From the NCBI RefSeq assembly GCF_004342225.1, contig NZ_SMAR01000030.1, positions 1 to 47,081 on the forward strand: a stretch of DNA of 47,081 nt, read 5' to 3'. This document shows positions 7,348-16,398 of this stretch, piece after piece; the first letter of the stretch is position 1, and each line of letters opens with the position of its first letter. The position numbers and the translations under genes were made by a program. Source of the DNA: Martelella mediterranea (GTDB lineage: Bacteria > Pseudomonadota > Alphaproteobacteria > Rhizobiales > Rhizobiaceae). The notes beneath the pieces were generated by a model. That model was not told the origin of the DNA. It made no database searches and saw nothing but the letters and a program-made list of their open reading frames with translations.

Positions 7348-9606
7348 CTATTCTCCGCCTGACTGACCCGACGGCGGCGCGGACAGTCCCGCCAGAACAG
7401 TGTCGACCCGGCCCTTTGCAACCGGCCTTCCGCGTTGCATGACGATGGCATTCTCGACGAGCGCCAGGGCGGATTGTCGGTGCGTGGCGATCACCATTGT
7501 CCGCCCCTTGGCCCACTGCGCCAGGTTTTCCAGAACGCGCGTTTCCAGGGCGTGATCCATTGCCGAGGTCGGCTCGTCGAGCAGCACAATCGGCGGATCA
7601 CGCAGCCATAACCGCGCCAGGCCGACCGATTGACGCTGGCCGCCGGAAACGCCGATCCCGCCTTCGCCGATCATCCTGTCGAGGCCCATCGGATGCTCGT
7701 TGACAAAATGCTCGCTGCCGCAAAACGCAAGCGCGGCAATCAGTTCTGCATCGTCGCGTTCCTCAAGCCCCAAAAGCAGGTTGTCGCGCAGCGATCCATA
7801 AAACAGCCGGGTCTCCTGCGGCAGATAGCCAACCGCGCGGCGCAAATCCTGCGGTTCTATCTGCCGTATATCCACGCCATCGACCAGAAGGCTGCCTTGC
7901 TGCCCCTGATAGAGCCCGGCCATGACCTTCAAAAGCGTCGTCTTGCCGGAGCCATTTGCCCCAAGCAGCGCCGTGCCGATGCCGGGCATCACCTCCAGCG
8001 CGCCTGTCTGCAAGGCGGGTTCCATATTCTCCTCATAGGTGAAGGTGAGGTTGTCGAACTTGAAATGGCCGGTGAGATTTGGCCGGCTGACATAGGCGCG
8101 GGATGGTTGCCGCTCGACAGGCGCAGCCATGATCCGGTCGATGCCGCTGAGCGCGGTCCTCATTTGCTGATAACGCGAAAAAATCCCGGCGAGCTGGGTC
8201 ATCGGCGCCAGCGCGCGCGAAGACAGGATCGAGCAGGCCATCATCGATCCCACCGTCATTTCGCCTTTGAATATCTGATAGACGCCGACGACGATCACCA
8301 TCACATAGGCAAACTGCTGCACCGCGCCTGCCGAAAAGCCTAGCGTGGCGGTCAGCTGGCGCACCCGCATGCCATTCTTGGCCAGGAGCCAGGTATATTC
8401 CTCCCACAGGCGCTGGAACCGGCCTTCGCCCTCAATCGCCTTCACGGTTTCCGCGCTCGTCATCGCTTCCACAAGAAGACCGTTGCGAATGGAGCCTTCC
8501 TTCATATGCGCTTCGGCATAACGCGCCAGCGGCCACTGTGCCAGAAGACCCGGAATGACGATCAACGGTACGGCGGCAAGCAACACGAACGCCACCGGCC
8601 CGCCGAGAAGCCAGATGACAAGGATGAACAGAAAGGCAAACGGAATATCCGTAAGCGTGCCGATCGTGCTGGAGGTGAAGAACTCCCGCACCGCATCGAA
8701 TTCACGCACCTGATTGACGAAGGAACCCGTCGATTTCGGACGCGTATCGAGACGCATGCCCATGGCCTGCGCAAACACGTCCCGCGACATCAGTTGATCC
8801 AGCTCCTTGCCGGTCGCATCCATCAGGAACGCGCGCACAATGCGCACGATCATTTCCATGGTGATGGCTATAGCCACGCCGATGGTTAGCACCCACAAGG
8901 TTGAAAACGCCAGATTGGGCACCACCCGGTCATAAATCTGGCGCATGTAAAGCGATGTCGCGATCGCCAGCAGATTGGCGAGACCGGCAGCGAAGGCCAC
9001 TTCGGCAAAATGCCATTTGTAAGCGGCGATCCGGCTCCAGAACCAGTGACGCTTCTGCCCGACAACATAATCCGATGACCGTTCGTCGCTGCGCTGCTCT
9101 GGCGTCGCGAAACCGGCAATTCCGGCATAAAGGGCTTCAAGCTGCCCGGCCGTCATGGTGACTTCACGCTCGGGAAGCTCAGGGAAGACCATCCGCGCCT
9201 GACCGCCGCCGGAAATGTCGAGCAGAATGCACACGCGACCATCGCGCAGCACCAGCATGGCCGGCAGAACGGCCTCGGAAAAACGCTTGAAGGCGAAATT
9301 CCGGCGCAGACGAAAGTGCAGATCCGCCCGTCTGGCCGCTCGTCCCATCAGATCCAGCGCAAGGCCCTTTTCGCCCCTGGGCAGGCCGGTAGTAAGCTTT
9401 GCGCCGGTGACCGGACGATCGTGAAGCCGGGCAAAGTAGAGCAGCGCGTCGATCAGGTCCGCACCATTGACAGCCTTTTCAATTTCGGCCTGAGACAGCA
9501 TGGTCAGCGGCATGGCGCCGGGTGCTGTGCGCGCAGGTCGCGCCTGCCGCACTGCCCGCCCCTGGTCGTCCCGCACCGCCCTCAGCTTGCCTCCCTGCCA
9601 GCTCAT
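7348..9606 (-). CDS. Type I secretion ABC permease/ATPase (LssB/LapB family)
   Basis: The 752-residue inner-membrane exporter that powers substrate translocation. An N-terminal C39-peptidase-like domain (about 36-155) lacks the catalytic cysteine (LIDALLYFARLH where the Cys would be), so it is a substrate-binding, non-cleaving domain as in adhesin and RTX exporters. Six transmembrane helices lie within about 195-470. The nucleotide-binding domain shows Walker A GANGSGKT (near 550), signature VSGGQRQ (near 653), Walker B IVLLDEP and the H-loop ATHR. The start ATG overlaps the TolC stop (ATGA), showing translational coupling, and HlyD follows after 4 bp. Confidence 0.94.
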   Translation of the reverse strand: MSWQGGKLRAVRDDQGRAVRQARPARTAPGAMPLTMLSQAEIEKAVNGADLIDALLYFARLHDRPVTGAKLTTGLPRGEKGLALDLMGRAARRADLHFRLRRNFAFKRFSEAVLPAMLVLRDGRVCILLDISGGGQARMVFPELPEREVTMTAGQLEALYAGIAGFATPEQRSDERSSDYVVGQKRHWFWSRIAAYKWHFAEVAFAAGLANLLAIATSLYMRQIYDRVVPNLAFSTLWVLTIGVAIAITMEMIVRIVRAFLMDATGKELDQLMSRDVFAQAMGMRLDTRPKSTGSFVNQVREFDAVREFFTSSTIGTLTDIPFAFLFILVIWLLGGPVAFVLLAAVPLIVIPGLLAQWPLARYAEAHMKEGSIRNGLLVEAMTSAETVKAIEGEGRFQRLWEEYTWLLAKNGMRVRQLTATLGFSAGAVQQFAYVMVIVVGVYQIFKGEMTVGSMMACSILSSRALAPMTQLAGIFSRYQQMRTALSGIDRIMAAPVERQPSRAYVSRPNLTGHFKFDNLTFTYEENMEPALQTGALEVMPGIGTALLGANGSGKTTLLKVMAGLYQGQQGSLLVDGVDIRQIEPQDLRRAVGYLPQETRLFYGSLRDNLLLGLEERDDAELIAALAFCGSEHFVNEHPMGLDRMIGEGGIGVSGGQRQSVGLARLWLRDPPIVLLDEPTSAMDHALETRVLENLAQWAKGRTMVIATHRQSALALVENAIVMQRGRPVAKGRVDTVLAGLSAPPSGQSGGE

Positions 9607-11063
9607 GTCTTCGGCTCTTCTTCCTCATCCACGAAAACAATCGGATTGGCCCCACCTGTATGCGACAGATCCAGCAGGCTGGACGGCAGCCCCAGTTCCT
9701 GCTGCAAGCGCCCGATTGCCGCTGTGGCTTCATACTGGATGGCCATGCGGTCATAGCGGTTCTGCACCAGCGTCTGCGCAATACCGAAAATGTCGTTTTG
9801 CACACTGATGAGGTCAGTCAATGAGCGGGTGCCGAGCACAAACTGGTCCTCATAGACCTTTCTGAGCGATTGCGCGCGCGATATCTGGCCTTTGAGAATG
9901 CGGATTTCGTCGGCAAGCGCGCCGTCATTGTCGACGAAACGCGACAGGGTATCCTTCACCTCCCGGCGTACCGCCTGCGCTTCATATTCCGCAGCCAGCT
10001 TCTGCGCCCGCGCGATTTCGACATTGCGAAACTGAGAGGCACCGGTAAAAGTCGGCCCGACGAGACGTACGCCGATATAGGGTGTCGGGCTGTCGTCATG
10101 ATCGCCGGCCAGCACTGCCTCGCCCTGCAGTTCCGGCAGAAGGGCCGCACGTTCGACACCGATCTGGTTGTCGGCCACGGCAATCTCGGCAATGGCCTGT
10201 TCGACACGCGGCGACTGCTCTGCGAACACATCGATGTCAACCAGTTCCGATGTCTGAAGCGATAGCATGCCCGGCTCGTCAAGTCCGTTTGGCGGCTCAC
10301 CGATCAACAGCGTATAAAGCGAGCGGGCACTGGCAAGCTGCCCCTCGAAGTCTGCTTTCGTTGCCCTGGCAGTGGCCAGCCGCACCTCGGCCAGATCGAC
10401 TTCGGCCCGGTCGGCCACACCGCCGCCAAGCCGCGTATCGGCGAGATCGAGGAAACGGCGGTGCGCAGCGATATTGTCATCGGCAACCTTCACCAGCGCT
10501 TCATAGCGCTTGACGGTGATGTAGGCCTTGGCACTGTTCAGCGCCACATCCTCATGCGTGCCGAAGGCCTCTCTGTCCGTTGCTCTTTGTTGCGCACGCG
10601 CACCGCGCAGGCCCGCCGCGCGCGCACCGAAATCGAAGATCGGCTGCGTGAGCCGCAGATCATAATTGCCCTCGCTATGCGTATCAGCGCCAATGCTGCC
10701 GGAAAGCGTCGGCCAGAACGCGTCGCGGGCCACACCCACAGAAAGTCCCGAGACCAGACGGTCGGTCTGACTTTTGTTGACCTCGGGACTGTTGGCAAGC
10801 CCCTTGCGCACAACCGAAGCCATGGACGAAAGCGCGGGCGGCGTTTCAGCCTGCGAAGCGGCAACAGCCGCCGGTGCATCGCCTTTCGCGGAAGGCAAGG
10901 GCGCTTCGGACGCGGTCTGGCAAGCAGGGAGAAACAAAAGACAGACGATCCAGAGTGCCGACCCCCTTGCACCTTTCAATTTTGTTCCCGGAAGATCAAA
11001 AGCTCTATGGCACACCCCGGACCACCCGCATTTCAGCATCACCCTACAATGCCCCCGCTTCAC
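9603..11063 (-). CDS. TolC-family outer membrane channel of type I secretion system
   Basis: Outer-membrane efflux protein of up to 486 residues. After a basic N-terminus a hydrophobic segment ends in a lipobox-like LPAC (near residue 48), suggesting a lipoprotein, so the true start may be downstream of the first ATG. The body carries the paired TolC repeats: long alpha-helical heptads rich in Ala, Arg and Glu, TRLGGGVADRAEVDLAEVRL in the first half and a matching FVLGTRSLTDLISVQNDIF in the second, the latter very typical of LapE/AggA-type proteins. It is first in the operon, overlapping the ABC gene by ATGA. The acidic tail (DEEEEPKT) is unusual. A classical start is not obvious from its ribosome-binding site. 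Confidence 0.9.
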   Translation of the reverse strand: MKRGHCRVMLKCGWSGVCHRAFDLPGTKLKGARGSALWIVCLLFLPACQTASEAPLPSAKGDAPAAVAASQAETPPALSSMASVVRKGLANSPEVNKSQTDRLVSGLSVGVARDAFWPTLSGSIGADTHSEGNYDLRLTQPIFDFGARAAGLRGARAQQRATDREAFGTHEDVALNSAKAYITVKRYEALVKVADDNIAAHRRFLDLADTRLGGGVADRAEVDLAEVRLATARATKADFEGQLASARSLYTLLIGEPPNGLDEPGMLSLQTSELVDIDVFAEQSPRVEQAIAEIAVADNQIGVERAALLPELQGEAVLAGDHDDSPTPYIGVRLVGPTFTGASQFRNVEIARAQKLAAEYEAQAVRREVKDTLSRFVDNDGALADEIRILKGQISRAQSLRKVYEDQFVLGTRSLTDLISVQNDIFGIAQTLVQNRYDRMAIQYEATAAIGRLQQELGLPSSLLDLSHTGGANPIVFVDEEEEPKT

Positions 11064-11355
11064 AAATTAATGCTCCCTGGAAAATAAAATCATATTTTAC
11101 TTATATAGGTAAAAGTAATAAAATATATTATTGTTTACTTACAAATTTAAATGTAAAAATAATGCATATAAATAATTTTTATTTCATATTTATATTTATA
11201 CGACAAATTGTTTTTCTCATTTTCGACAAATCACTCAAAAATAAAGCCGCTCTGGCAGGCGGCGATCTGACGACGGGTGAAGACTGGCATATTGTGGGGA
11301 GGCTGCTGGCCGCACCGAAAACGGTGCGGCCTTTGTCATTTGCGCACGGATTTGT
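11064..11355 (-). promoter_or_regulatory. AT-rich promoter region of the type I secretion operon
   Basis: This 292-bp gap contains an AT-rich island (about 11085-11250) directly upstream of the tolC-like gene, which is transcribed leftwards. No credible ORF is seen. It mirrors the AT-rich region before the adhesin, so the two transcription units may share a regulator. The right part carries the hairpin listed separately. Confidence 0.45.
11308..11337. terminator. Hairpin terminator downstream of the DUF1254 gene
   Basis: A perfect 10-bp stem, GGCCGCACCG and CGGTGCGGCC, closes on an AAAA loop, followed on the plus strand by TTTGTCATTT. It lies 24 bp past the stop of the leftward DUF1254 gene. 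The T-rich side faces the plus strand, so it may act in both directions. Confidence 0.6.
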
Positions 11356-12774
11356 TCACGACGCGTTTTGCGGCGTGATGCCGGGGATTGACCAGCCGCC
11401 GGTCATCATGGCCGGATCAGGCCAGTAAATGCGCATGGTCATCGAGAAGCCGCCGCTTTTCGGCGTCGGCAGCCAGTTGCTTTCCTTGTCGGCGCCGGGA
11501 TTGTCGCGCTGAATCCAGATATCGAGCGAACCGTCGTCATTATAGGTCAGCTTGTTGCGATCGCCGAGCGTGTAGCGATCGATCGGATTGTCGGCAAAGG
11601 TCTGGGCGTCGTTATACATCGTCAGCGACCAGAAGGCGCGCGCCTGCGGGATCTGATCCTTGGTAAAGTGCAGGACATATTTCTCGCCGCTGTCGAGCGG
11701 TTTGCCGTTCACATCGTGGTCTGCCGTCGGATAGATCGCATCTTCGGGCTTGTTGGCCCCGAGCCCGTAATAGGCAACGGCTGCGCGGCTGAGATAATCG
11801 GCGCCATAGGTGCCAATGCCAATCAGATTGACACGCCAGTTGTTGATGTTGATACCGGAATGTTCCGATGTCGCCTCGATCAGCGGCAGCGCCTTTGACG
11901 GCGCATCCTCGATTGCTTTTTGGACAACCGCTGGCTGGGCGTTGAAATCGAAATCCTTGCCCGGTACGATACCGATGCGGGCCATACGGTCTTCGGCCGG
12001 ATAGTCATTGGCATGCAACGGATTTTGCTTCATCGCCTCGGAGAAATGCTCGAAAAAGGCCTTGCCATCCATGCCATTGACCTGTTCGATCGGCGCGCGC
12101 ATGTCGATGGAGGGATCGGCGACACAGGCAGGCGCCTTGTAATCCTTGCCGGAAGCGCTCAGCGGAACGGCCTTGAGCCCCTTCTGAAAGGCATGGACGT
12201 TCCCGTAATCAGCCTTTCCATTAGTCTGAACGCGGCCAAGCACCCAGCCACGATCGGTAGGGCTGTCATAGCGTTTCACGCCTTCGGGAAGGGTTCCCTG
12301 CCAACCGGGCGGAACAATGGCGAAAGTCTGGGCCTCGTTGCCCGTCGCGCGCGAGCCCGGCGTCGTGTAGACATCCGTCCAGGCATCCATGATCTGCAAA
12401 AGCCAGTAGCGACCGCCTGATGCGGGCACCGAAATGACCAGCGGCTCCTTCGAGACATCATACATCAGCGACGAATAGAGCGTATCGGCATTCGGCCGGA
12501 CGACATCGGTGAATGTAGCGTCGGGGAACTCGTTCATGTTCGAGAACTGGTTGATCGCCGCGCCGAAACTGCTGCCGGCCTGGGCGCAATTGGTCGTGAC
12601 CTTCTCGCTGATATCCATGGTCACAAGCGGATAGCCAACGAGATAGGCGCCGATGGCGATCTCCTCGGCCTCCGACGCGCTCAACGGTTCCGCTGCCATT
12701 GCCGTTATGGCCGGCATCACGCCCAGTACGCAAGTTAGCACAACCGCGCCAAACCTCATCGCTTGCTTGTTCAT
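11356..12774 (-). CDS. Exported DUF1254/DUF1214 domain protein
   Basis: A 472-residue protein with a signal peptide (hydrophobic core, then AITAMAA). The N-terminal DUF1254 region has the usual AYLVGYPLVTMD and VRPNADTLYSSLMYDV motifs. The C-terminal DUF1214 region shows FWSLTMYNDAQ, DRYTLGDRN and the proline-rich LPTPKSGGFSMTMRIYWP ending typical of the family. GAGAGGA precedes the ATG. Members occur widely in proteobacteria and are predicted periplasmic; no biochemical role is firmly known to me. It appears monocistronic, with a hairpin downstream and a separate promoter region at its right. Confidence 0.9.
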   Translation of the reverse strand: MNKQAMRFGAVVLTCVLGVMPAITAMAAEPLSASEAEEIAIGAYLVGYPLVTMDISEKVTTNCAQAGSSFGAAINQFSNMNEFPDATFTDVVRPNADTLYSSLMYDVSKEPLVISVPASGGRYWLLQIMDAWTDVYTTPGSRATGNEAQTFAIVPPGWQGTLPEGVKRYDSPTDRGWVLGRVQTNGKADYGNVHAFQKGLKAVPLSASGKDYKAPACVADPSIDMRAPIEQVNGMDGKAFFEHFSEAMKQNPLHANDYPAEDRMARIGIVPGKDFDFNAQPAVVQKAIEDAPSKALPLIEATSEHSGININNWRVNLIGIGTYGADYLSRAAVAYYGLGANKPEDAIYPTADHDVNGKPLDSGEKYVLHFTKDQIPQARAFWSLTMYNDAQTFADNPIDRYTLGDRNKLTYNDDGSLDIWIQRDNPGADKESNWLPTPKSGGFSMTMRIYWPDPAMMTGGWSIPGITPQNAS

Positions 12775-12978
12775 GTTCGATCCTCTCTTTGTAACGCAAA
12801 TACGGGAAACCCGTTAAACTTCTACCTATAATTGCGATCAAAAGATGACATGTAGCCTGAGCGGAGAGGCAAAAGGACAGTGTAAACTTGACGGCAACGA
12901 TGGCACACCATAGCGCCGGCCTGTTTCGTCTTTCATGCACGGGCGATTTTCGCCCAAAGGTTCATTGGTCTTGTCCGG

Positions 12979-13959
12979 TTACCGAAGAGTCCGCAATTCG
13001 CTCAGGCCTTCCTCCCAGGTCATGACCGGCCGGTATCCGAGTTCGCGTTCTGCCTTTTGGGTGTCGAGTGTGATCTCGACAGCGCTGGTGGCATAGTCCT
13101 GATAGCTCATCGGTCCGCTGAATTTGCCGCCGCTCAGGCGATATAACCCGTCTCCAACGCGGGCGATCAGACGGACTGCGCCGCGCGGCACGTTCTTGTT
13201 GCCGGCTTCCAGTCCCTGGCTTGCCAGCAGACCGCTGACGGTTTCGCGAAACGTGTGCGCCGGGCCGTCGGTAATATGGTAGATCTCACCGCGCTCTCCG
13301 TGGGTGAAGGCAAGGTCCACGGCATGGCAGAGATTGGCGATATGCAGGGTGGAGGAGCGGTAACCGCCGCCTGAAATCCAGGCGAACTTGCCACTCCTCA
13401 CCGCATCGGCCAGTACCGGAAGCGCGGTCGTGTCATCGCGACCCCACACCATGCGCGGGCGCAGGATGACAACATGCTGGCCCCGGGCTGCGGCGTTCCG
13501 GGCCATCCTTTCCGCCTCGGCCTTGCCGGCGGAATAGGCGCCGGCGGGATGATCCGGATAAGGCGTTGTTTCATCGACGTTGCGCAGGGGACGGCCATCC
13601 TGCAGCACGGAATCCGTGCTGATGTGAACCACCGCTTTCACACCGGCCTCGTCTGCCGCTTGCAGGACCCGGCGCGTGCCATCCGGATTGACGGAGGCGG
13701 CCTTCGATCCCGCTCCATGATCGACATTGGCCGCTGCGTGGATCAGCATGTCGGCGCCAGACATGAGCGGTGCCAGATCGGTCGTCAGCATGTCGCCCAG
13801 AACAGGCCGCGCGCCCCACGACACGACCCGCTCGGCTGCCTCCGGGCTGCGGACAAGTCCGGTCACCGGGTGACCCTTGGCGATGAAGTGGCGCAACAGG
13901 TTGCGCCCGACATAGCCTGCGGCGCCGGTGATGAATACGTGACTTTCAGGCATTGTCAT
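12979..13959 (-). CDS. NAD-dependent epimerase/dehydratase (extended SDR)
   Basis: A 326-residue oxidoreductase. The Rossmann fold begins with the TGAAGYVG nucleotide-binding motif near residue 11. The NAD-contact segment is HAAANVDHG, and the catalytic YSAGK (an atypical YxxxK with Ser-Ala-Gly) lies at about 142-146 with an upstream ISTDSV serine/threonine region. This is the layout of 3-beta-HSD/NAD(P)-epimerase proteins. It overlaps the TetR gene by 14 bp, so the two form one transcription unit and TetR probably controls the enzyme. The substrate is unknown; nucleotide sugar, steroid-like or aldehyde substrates are all possible. Confidence 0.88.
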   Translation of the reverse strand: MTMPESHVFITGAAGYVGRNLLRHFIAKGHPVTGLVRSPEAAERVVSWGARPVLGDMLTTDLAPLMSGADMLIHAAANVDHGAGSKAASVNPDGTRRVLQAADEAGVKAVVHISTDSVLQDGRPLRNVDETTPYPDHPAGAYSAGKAEAERMARNAAARGQHVVILRPRMVWGRDDTTALPVLADAVRSGKFAWISGGGYRSSTLHIANLCHAVDLAFTHGERGEIYHITDGPAHTFRETVSGLLASQGLEAGNKNVPRGAVRLIARVGDGLYRLSGGKFSGPMSYQDYATSAVEITLDTQKAERELGYRPVMTWEEGLSELRTLR

Positions 13960-14518
13960 CTCCGATGCTGTCTTTGCCTAACCCGGCGAGGGTTTCGATA
14001 TCCTGCAGGATCTCTGCACGTTCGGCATCGTCCCAGTCGTGCAGTTCGAGGTGTTGCTGGTATTTCAGACCCTCCAGTGCAAGCCACGCGAGCCGTGCAG
14101 CCCGGGGATCGCTCGCTTCCGCCAGCAACTGACGGGAGAGGGTCTTCTGGTTCTGGCGGAATTGAGCGCGCAGATCGGCATCCTGCATCAGGGCGGAGAC
14201 GAGGCTCAACACCGCAGGGTTTCCTTCGGGCAGCGGCGGACTGCGCCGGGCCGCCTCGATCCGGCCCTTGAGGGGGGCATCCGCCTCACCTGCGAACTGC
14301 GCCGCGCAGGCTTCGTTGAAGGCGTTGTCGGCCCTGATCGTGCGGTCCACCAATGCTGCAACAAGCTCGCGCTTGCTGGCATGCTCGTAAAGCACCGTGG
14401 CCTTCGAAACACCGGCTTCCTTCGCCACGGCATCGACGGTCAGAACGCCGTCCCGTGCGACAACGCGCTCAACCGCATCCAGTATCTTGCTCTGATCGTG
14501 TTTTCTGGGACGTGCCAT
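13946..14518 (-). CDS. TetR-family transcriptional regulator
   Basis: A 190-residue repressor. The N-terminal helix-turn-helix (residues 8-50) includes ILDAVERVVARDG and VDAVAKEAGVSKATVLYEH, with YEHASKRELVAALVDR ending the DNA-binding domain. The remaining helices form the ligand-binding and dimer domain, which resembles TetR_C members with AARLAWLALEGLKY. The gene overlaps the downstream epimerase, and a 28-bp palindrome lies 10 bp upstream of the start, so autoregulation of the two-gene operon is likely. The effector is unknown. Confidence 0.92.
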   Translation of the reverse strand: MARPRKHDQSKILDAVERVVARDGVLTVDAVAKEAGVSKATVLYEHASKRELVAALVDRTIRADNAFNEACAAQFAGEADAPLKGRIEAARRSPPLPEGNPAVLSLVSALMQDADLRAQFRQNQKTLSRQLLAEASDPRAARLAWLALEGLKYQQHLELHDWDDAERAEILQDIETLAGLGKDSIGDDNA

Positions 14519-14527
14519 GGATCACCT

Positions 14528-14555
14528 GTTTATTTCCGACCGGTTGGAAATAAAC
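14528..14555. promoter_or_regulatory. TetR operator (28-bp near-perfect palindrome)
   Basis: Arms GTTTATTTCC and GGAAATAAAC are exact inverse complements, and the 8-bp centre GACCGGTT is itself palindromic in its ACCGGT core. Only one base pair is mismatched. It lies immediately before the TetR start, as expected for a self-repressing operator. The ACCGGT centre flanked by GG/CC is common in TetR sites. Confidence 0.75.
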
Positions 14556-15202
14556 ATCTAAAACCGTTACGTCAACTGATTATGCTCGAGCATGCCAGCT
14601 CTTGACGAATACGGGCCAGGGATCATGAAACTAAACTTTCGTCTGACACTGTTGGTTCGTCACCTCAGGCCGGGTTGCGCTCGTTGCAATCCTTCGCTGC
14701 AGATAGAACGGGCAGCAGCTTCGGACCTGAATCGACTGCGCATTCGCAGAATGCGAGTGCCCGCTTTGCGTTTCACGCGATTCCAAACCCGCCAGTCCGC
14801 TTTCGTCCCCGTTTCTTCCGGTCTGGAAGCCTCCATCCCGGACAGTTTGACGGGCCGTTGCTCATCTGAATAGCGGTCGTTTCTGAAAGTGCTGCGGAAG
14901 CAGCATTAGCTTATCCGGTGAGTGCTGAAGCGTGGTAACTCCAGTCTCCTCGGTCCGCTCCGAATGGACAACCTCCTGAAAGCTCACATCTAGGCGTCTT
15001 TTGCCTGCCGGATCCCACTCATTTGAGCAAAACGAAAAGCCGCAGCGCATTCCCACTCTTACCGGGAAGAGCTTCAAACCCCAAAAGCAGGCAAACTCAA
15101 GATTTAGGTGGCTTGTAGTGTGTTTGCGGCCACTTAACCTTGACCAACACGCCTGCGACCGTCCAAGTTGGTTGAGCCGGTCTTTCCCCTGAGGTTCAAA
15201 GG
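14556..15202. other. Intergenic region without a recognisable gene
   Basis: About 650 bp between the TetR operator and the Ntn hydrolase. Short open frames exist on both strands, the longest on the minus strand from 15269 to 14862, but they lack ribosome-binding sites, plausible protein composition or recognisable motifs. The right end must hold the promoter for the hydrolase. It may contain decayed coding sequence; I cannot identify it. Confidence 0.5.
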
Positions 15203-15226
15203 GTGGCCGCTGTCCAAACTGGAGGA

Positions 15227-16297
15227 ATGATTTTGAAAGCAAACAGATCGCTTTGGCGCAGTCTGACACTGGCAGTTACCCTGTCCGTCGCTGCGGCACC
15301 AATCGCCGACGCCTGTACGCGGGTCGTCTATCATGGCCCGGAAGACCGCATCCTGACGGCGCGTTCCATGGACTGGAGCCTGCCGATGCTTTCCAACCTG
15401 TGGGTGTTCCCGCGCGGCATGGAGCGAAATGGCGAAGCGGGCGAGAATTCGCTGACCTGGACGTCGAAATACGGAAGCATGATTGTCTCCGGCTATGACT
15501 TCTCCACGGTGGACGGCATGAACGAAGCCGGTCTGGTGGCCAATATGCTCTGGCTTGTGGCGTCCGAATACCCCGAGAATGACGGGTCAAGACCCGAAAT
15601 ATCGCTGTCGATCTGGGCGCAGTATTTCCTGGACAATTACGGCAGCGTTGCTGAAGCCGTCGCCGATATGGAAGCCAATCCTTTCGACGTGGTGACCGCC
15701 GACGTTCCCGATCAGCCCGGCCGCCTGGCGAAGGTGCATCTTTCCCTCTCGGACGCAAGCGGCGACAGCGCCATTCTGGAATGGCTGGATGGCGAACTGG
15801 TCATCCATCACGGCCCGCAATACCGTACCATGACGAACGATCCGCCATATGATCAGCAGTTGGCGATCAAGAGGTACTGGCAGGACGTCAATCCGCGTGA
15901 GTCGCTGCCCGGCACAACCCGCTCTCCGGATCGTTTTACCCGTGCTGACACCTATATCGACATGGTGGTCCAGTCGGATGAACCGCGTATCGCGGCAGCC
16001 GCCGCCATGAGCGTGATCCGCAATGCGTCTGTTCCCTATGGCATCAACACGCCGGACGCGCCGAACCTTTCTACCACGCGTTGGAGGGTCGTCGCGGATC
16101 ACAAGGACAAGCTGTTTTATGTCGAGTCCGCGATTTCGCCGAACCTGTTCTGGGTCGACCTGAACAATCTGGATTTCTCGGCTGAGGCCGGGGTGCGGAT
16201 GCTGGATCTGGGCGTTGACATGGTCAAACTCAAGTCAGGCGAGGTCTCGGCAGAATTCAAGCCTGCTGAACCTTTCCAGTTCGAGCCGGTCAACTGA
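15227..16297 (+). CDS. Exported linear-amide C-N hydrolase (choloylglycine hydrolase/penicillin V acylase family)
   Basis: An Ntn hydrolase of about 356 residues. The signal peptide ends AAPIADA, directly followed by Cys, which would become the N-terminal nucleophile after cleavage (CTRVVY). Further family motifs are RSMDW, WTSKYGSM, DGMNEAGL and a conserved Asn in TMTNDPPYD. GGAGG is only one base from the ATG at 15227, so a TTG two codons on (15233, better spacing) or a GTG at 15203 are alternative starts; the mature protein is the same. Gram-negative relatives act on bile acids, penicillin V or acyl-homoserine lactones, so the substrate is open. It is followed by a strong hairpin. Confidence 0.88.
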   Translation: MILKANRSLWRSLTLAVTLSVAAAPIADACTRVVYHGPEDRILTARSMDWSLPMLSNLWVFPRGMERNGEAGENSLTWTSKYGSMIVSGYDFSTVDGMNEAGLVANMLWLVASEYPENDGSRPEISLSIWAQYFLDNYGSVAEAVADMEANPFDVVTADVPDQPGRLAKVHLSLSDASGDSAILEWLDGELVIHHGPQYRTMTNDPPYDQQLAIKRYWQDVNPRESLPGTTRSPDRFTRADTYIDMVVQSDEPRIAAAAAMSVIRNASVPYGINTPDAPNLSTTRWRVVADHKDKLFYVESAISPNLFWVDLNNLDFSAEAGVRMLDLGVDMVKLKSGEVSAEFKPAEPFQFEPVN

Positions 16298-16303
16298 GAC
16301 ATG

Positions 16304-16333
16304 CCGGCCACCGCAGTCCCGTGCGGTGGCCGG
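16304..16333. terminator. Bidirectional terminator between convergent genes
   Basis: A perfect 12-bp stem, CCGGCCACCGCA and TGCGGTGGCCGG, with loop GTCCCG, starts 7 bp after the hydrolase stop and is followed by ATCATTCTGTTCT. It lies between two convergent genes and could serve both. Confidence 0.7.
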
Positions 16334-16398
16334 ATCATTCTGTTCTCAACGGGACCTGTCGTTCCAATCGCGGATATTCGCGACCAAGTCAGTATCGG

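Noticed and set aside
14862-15269. Minus-strand frame of 135 codons upstream of the Ntn hydrolase
   Set aside because: It overlaps the hydrolase start region, lacks a ribosome-binding site and resembles no family.
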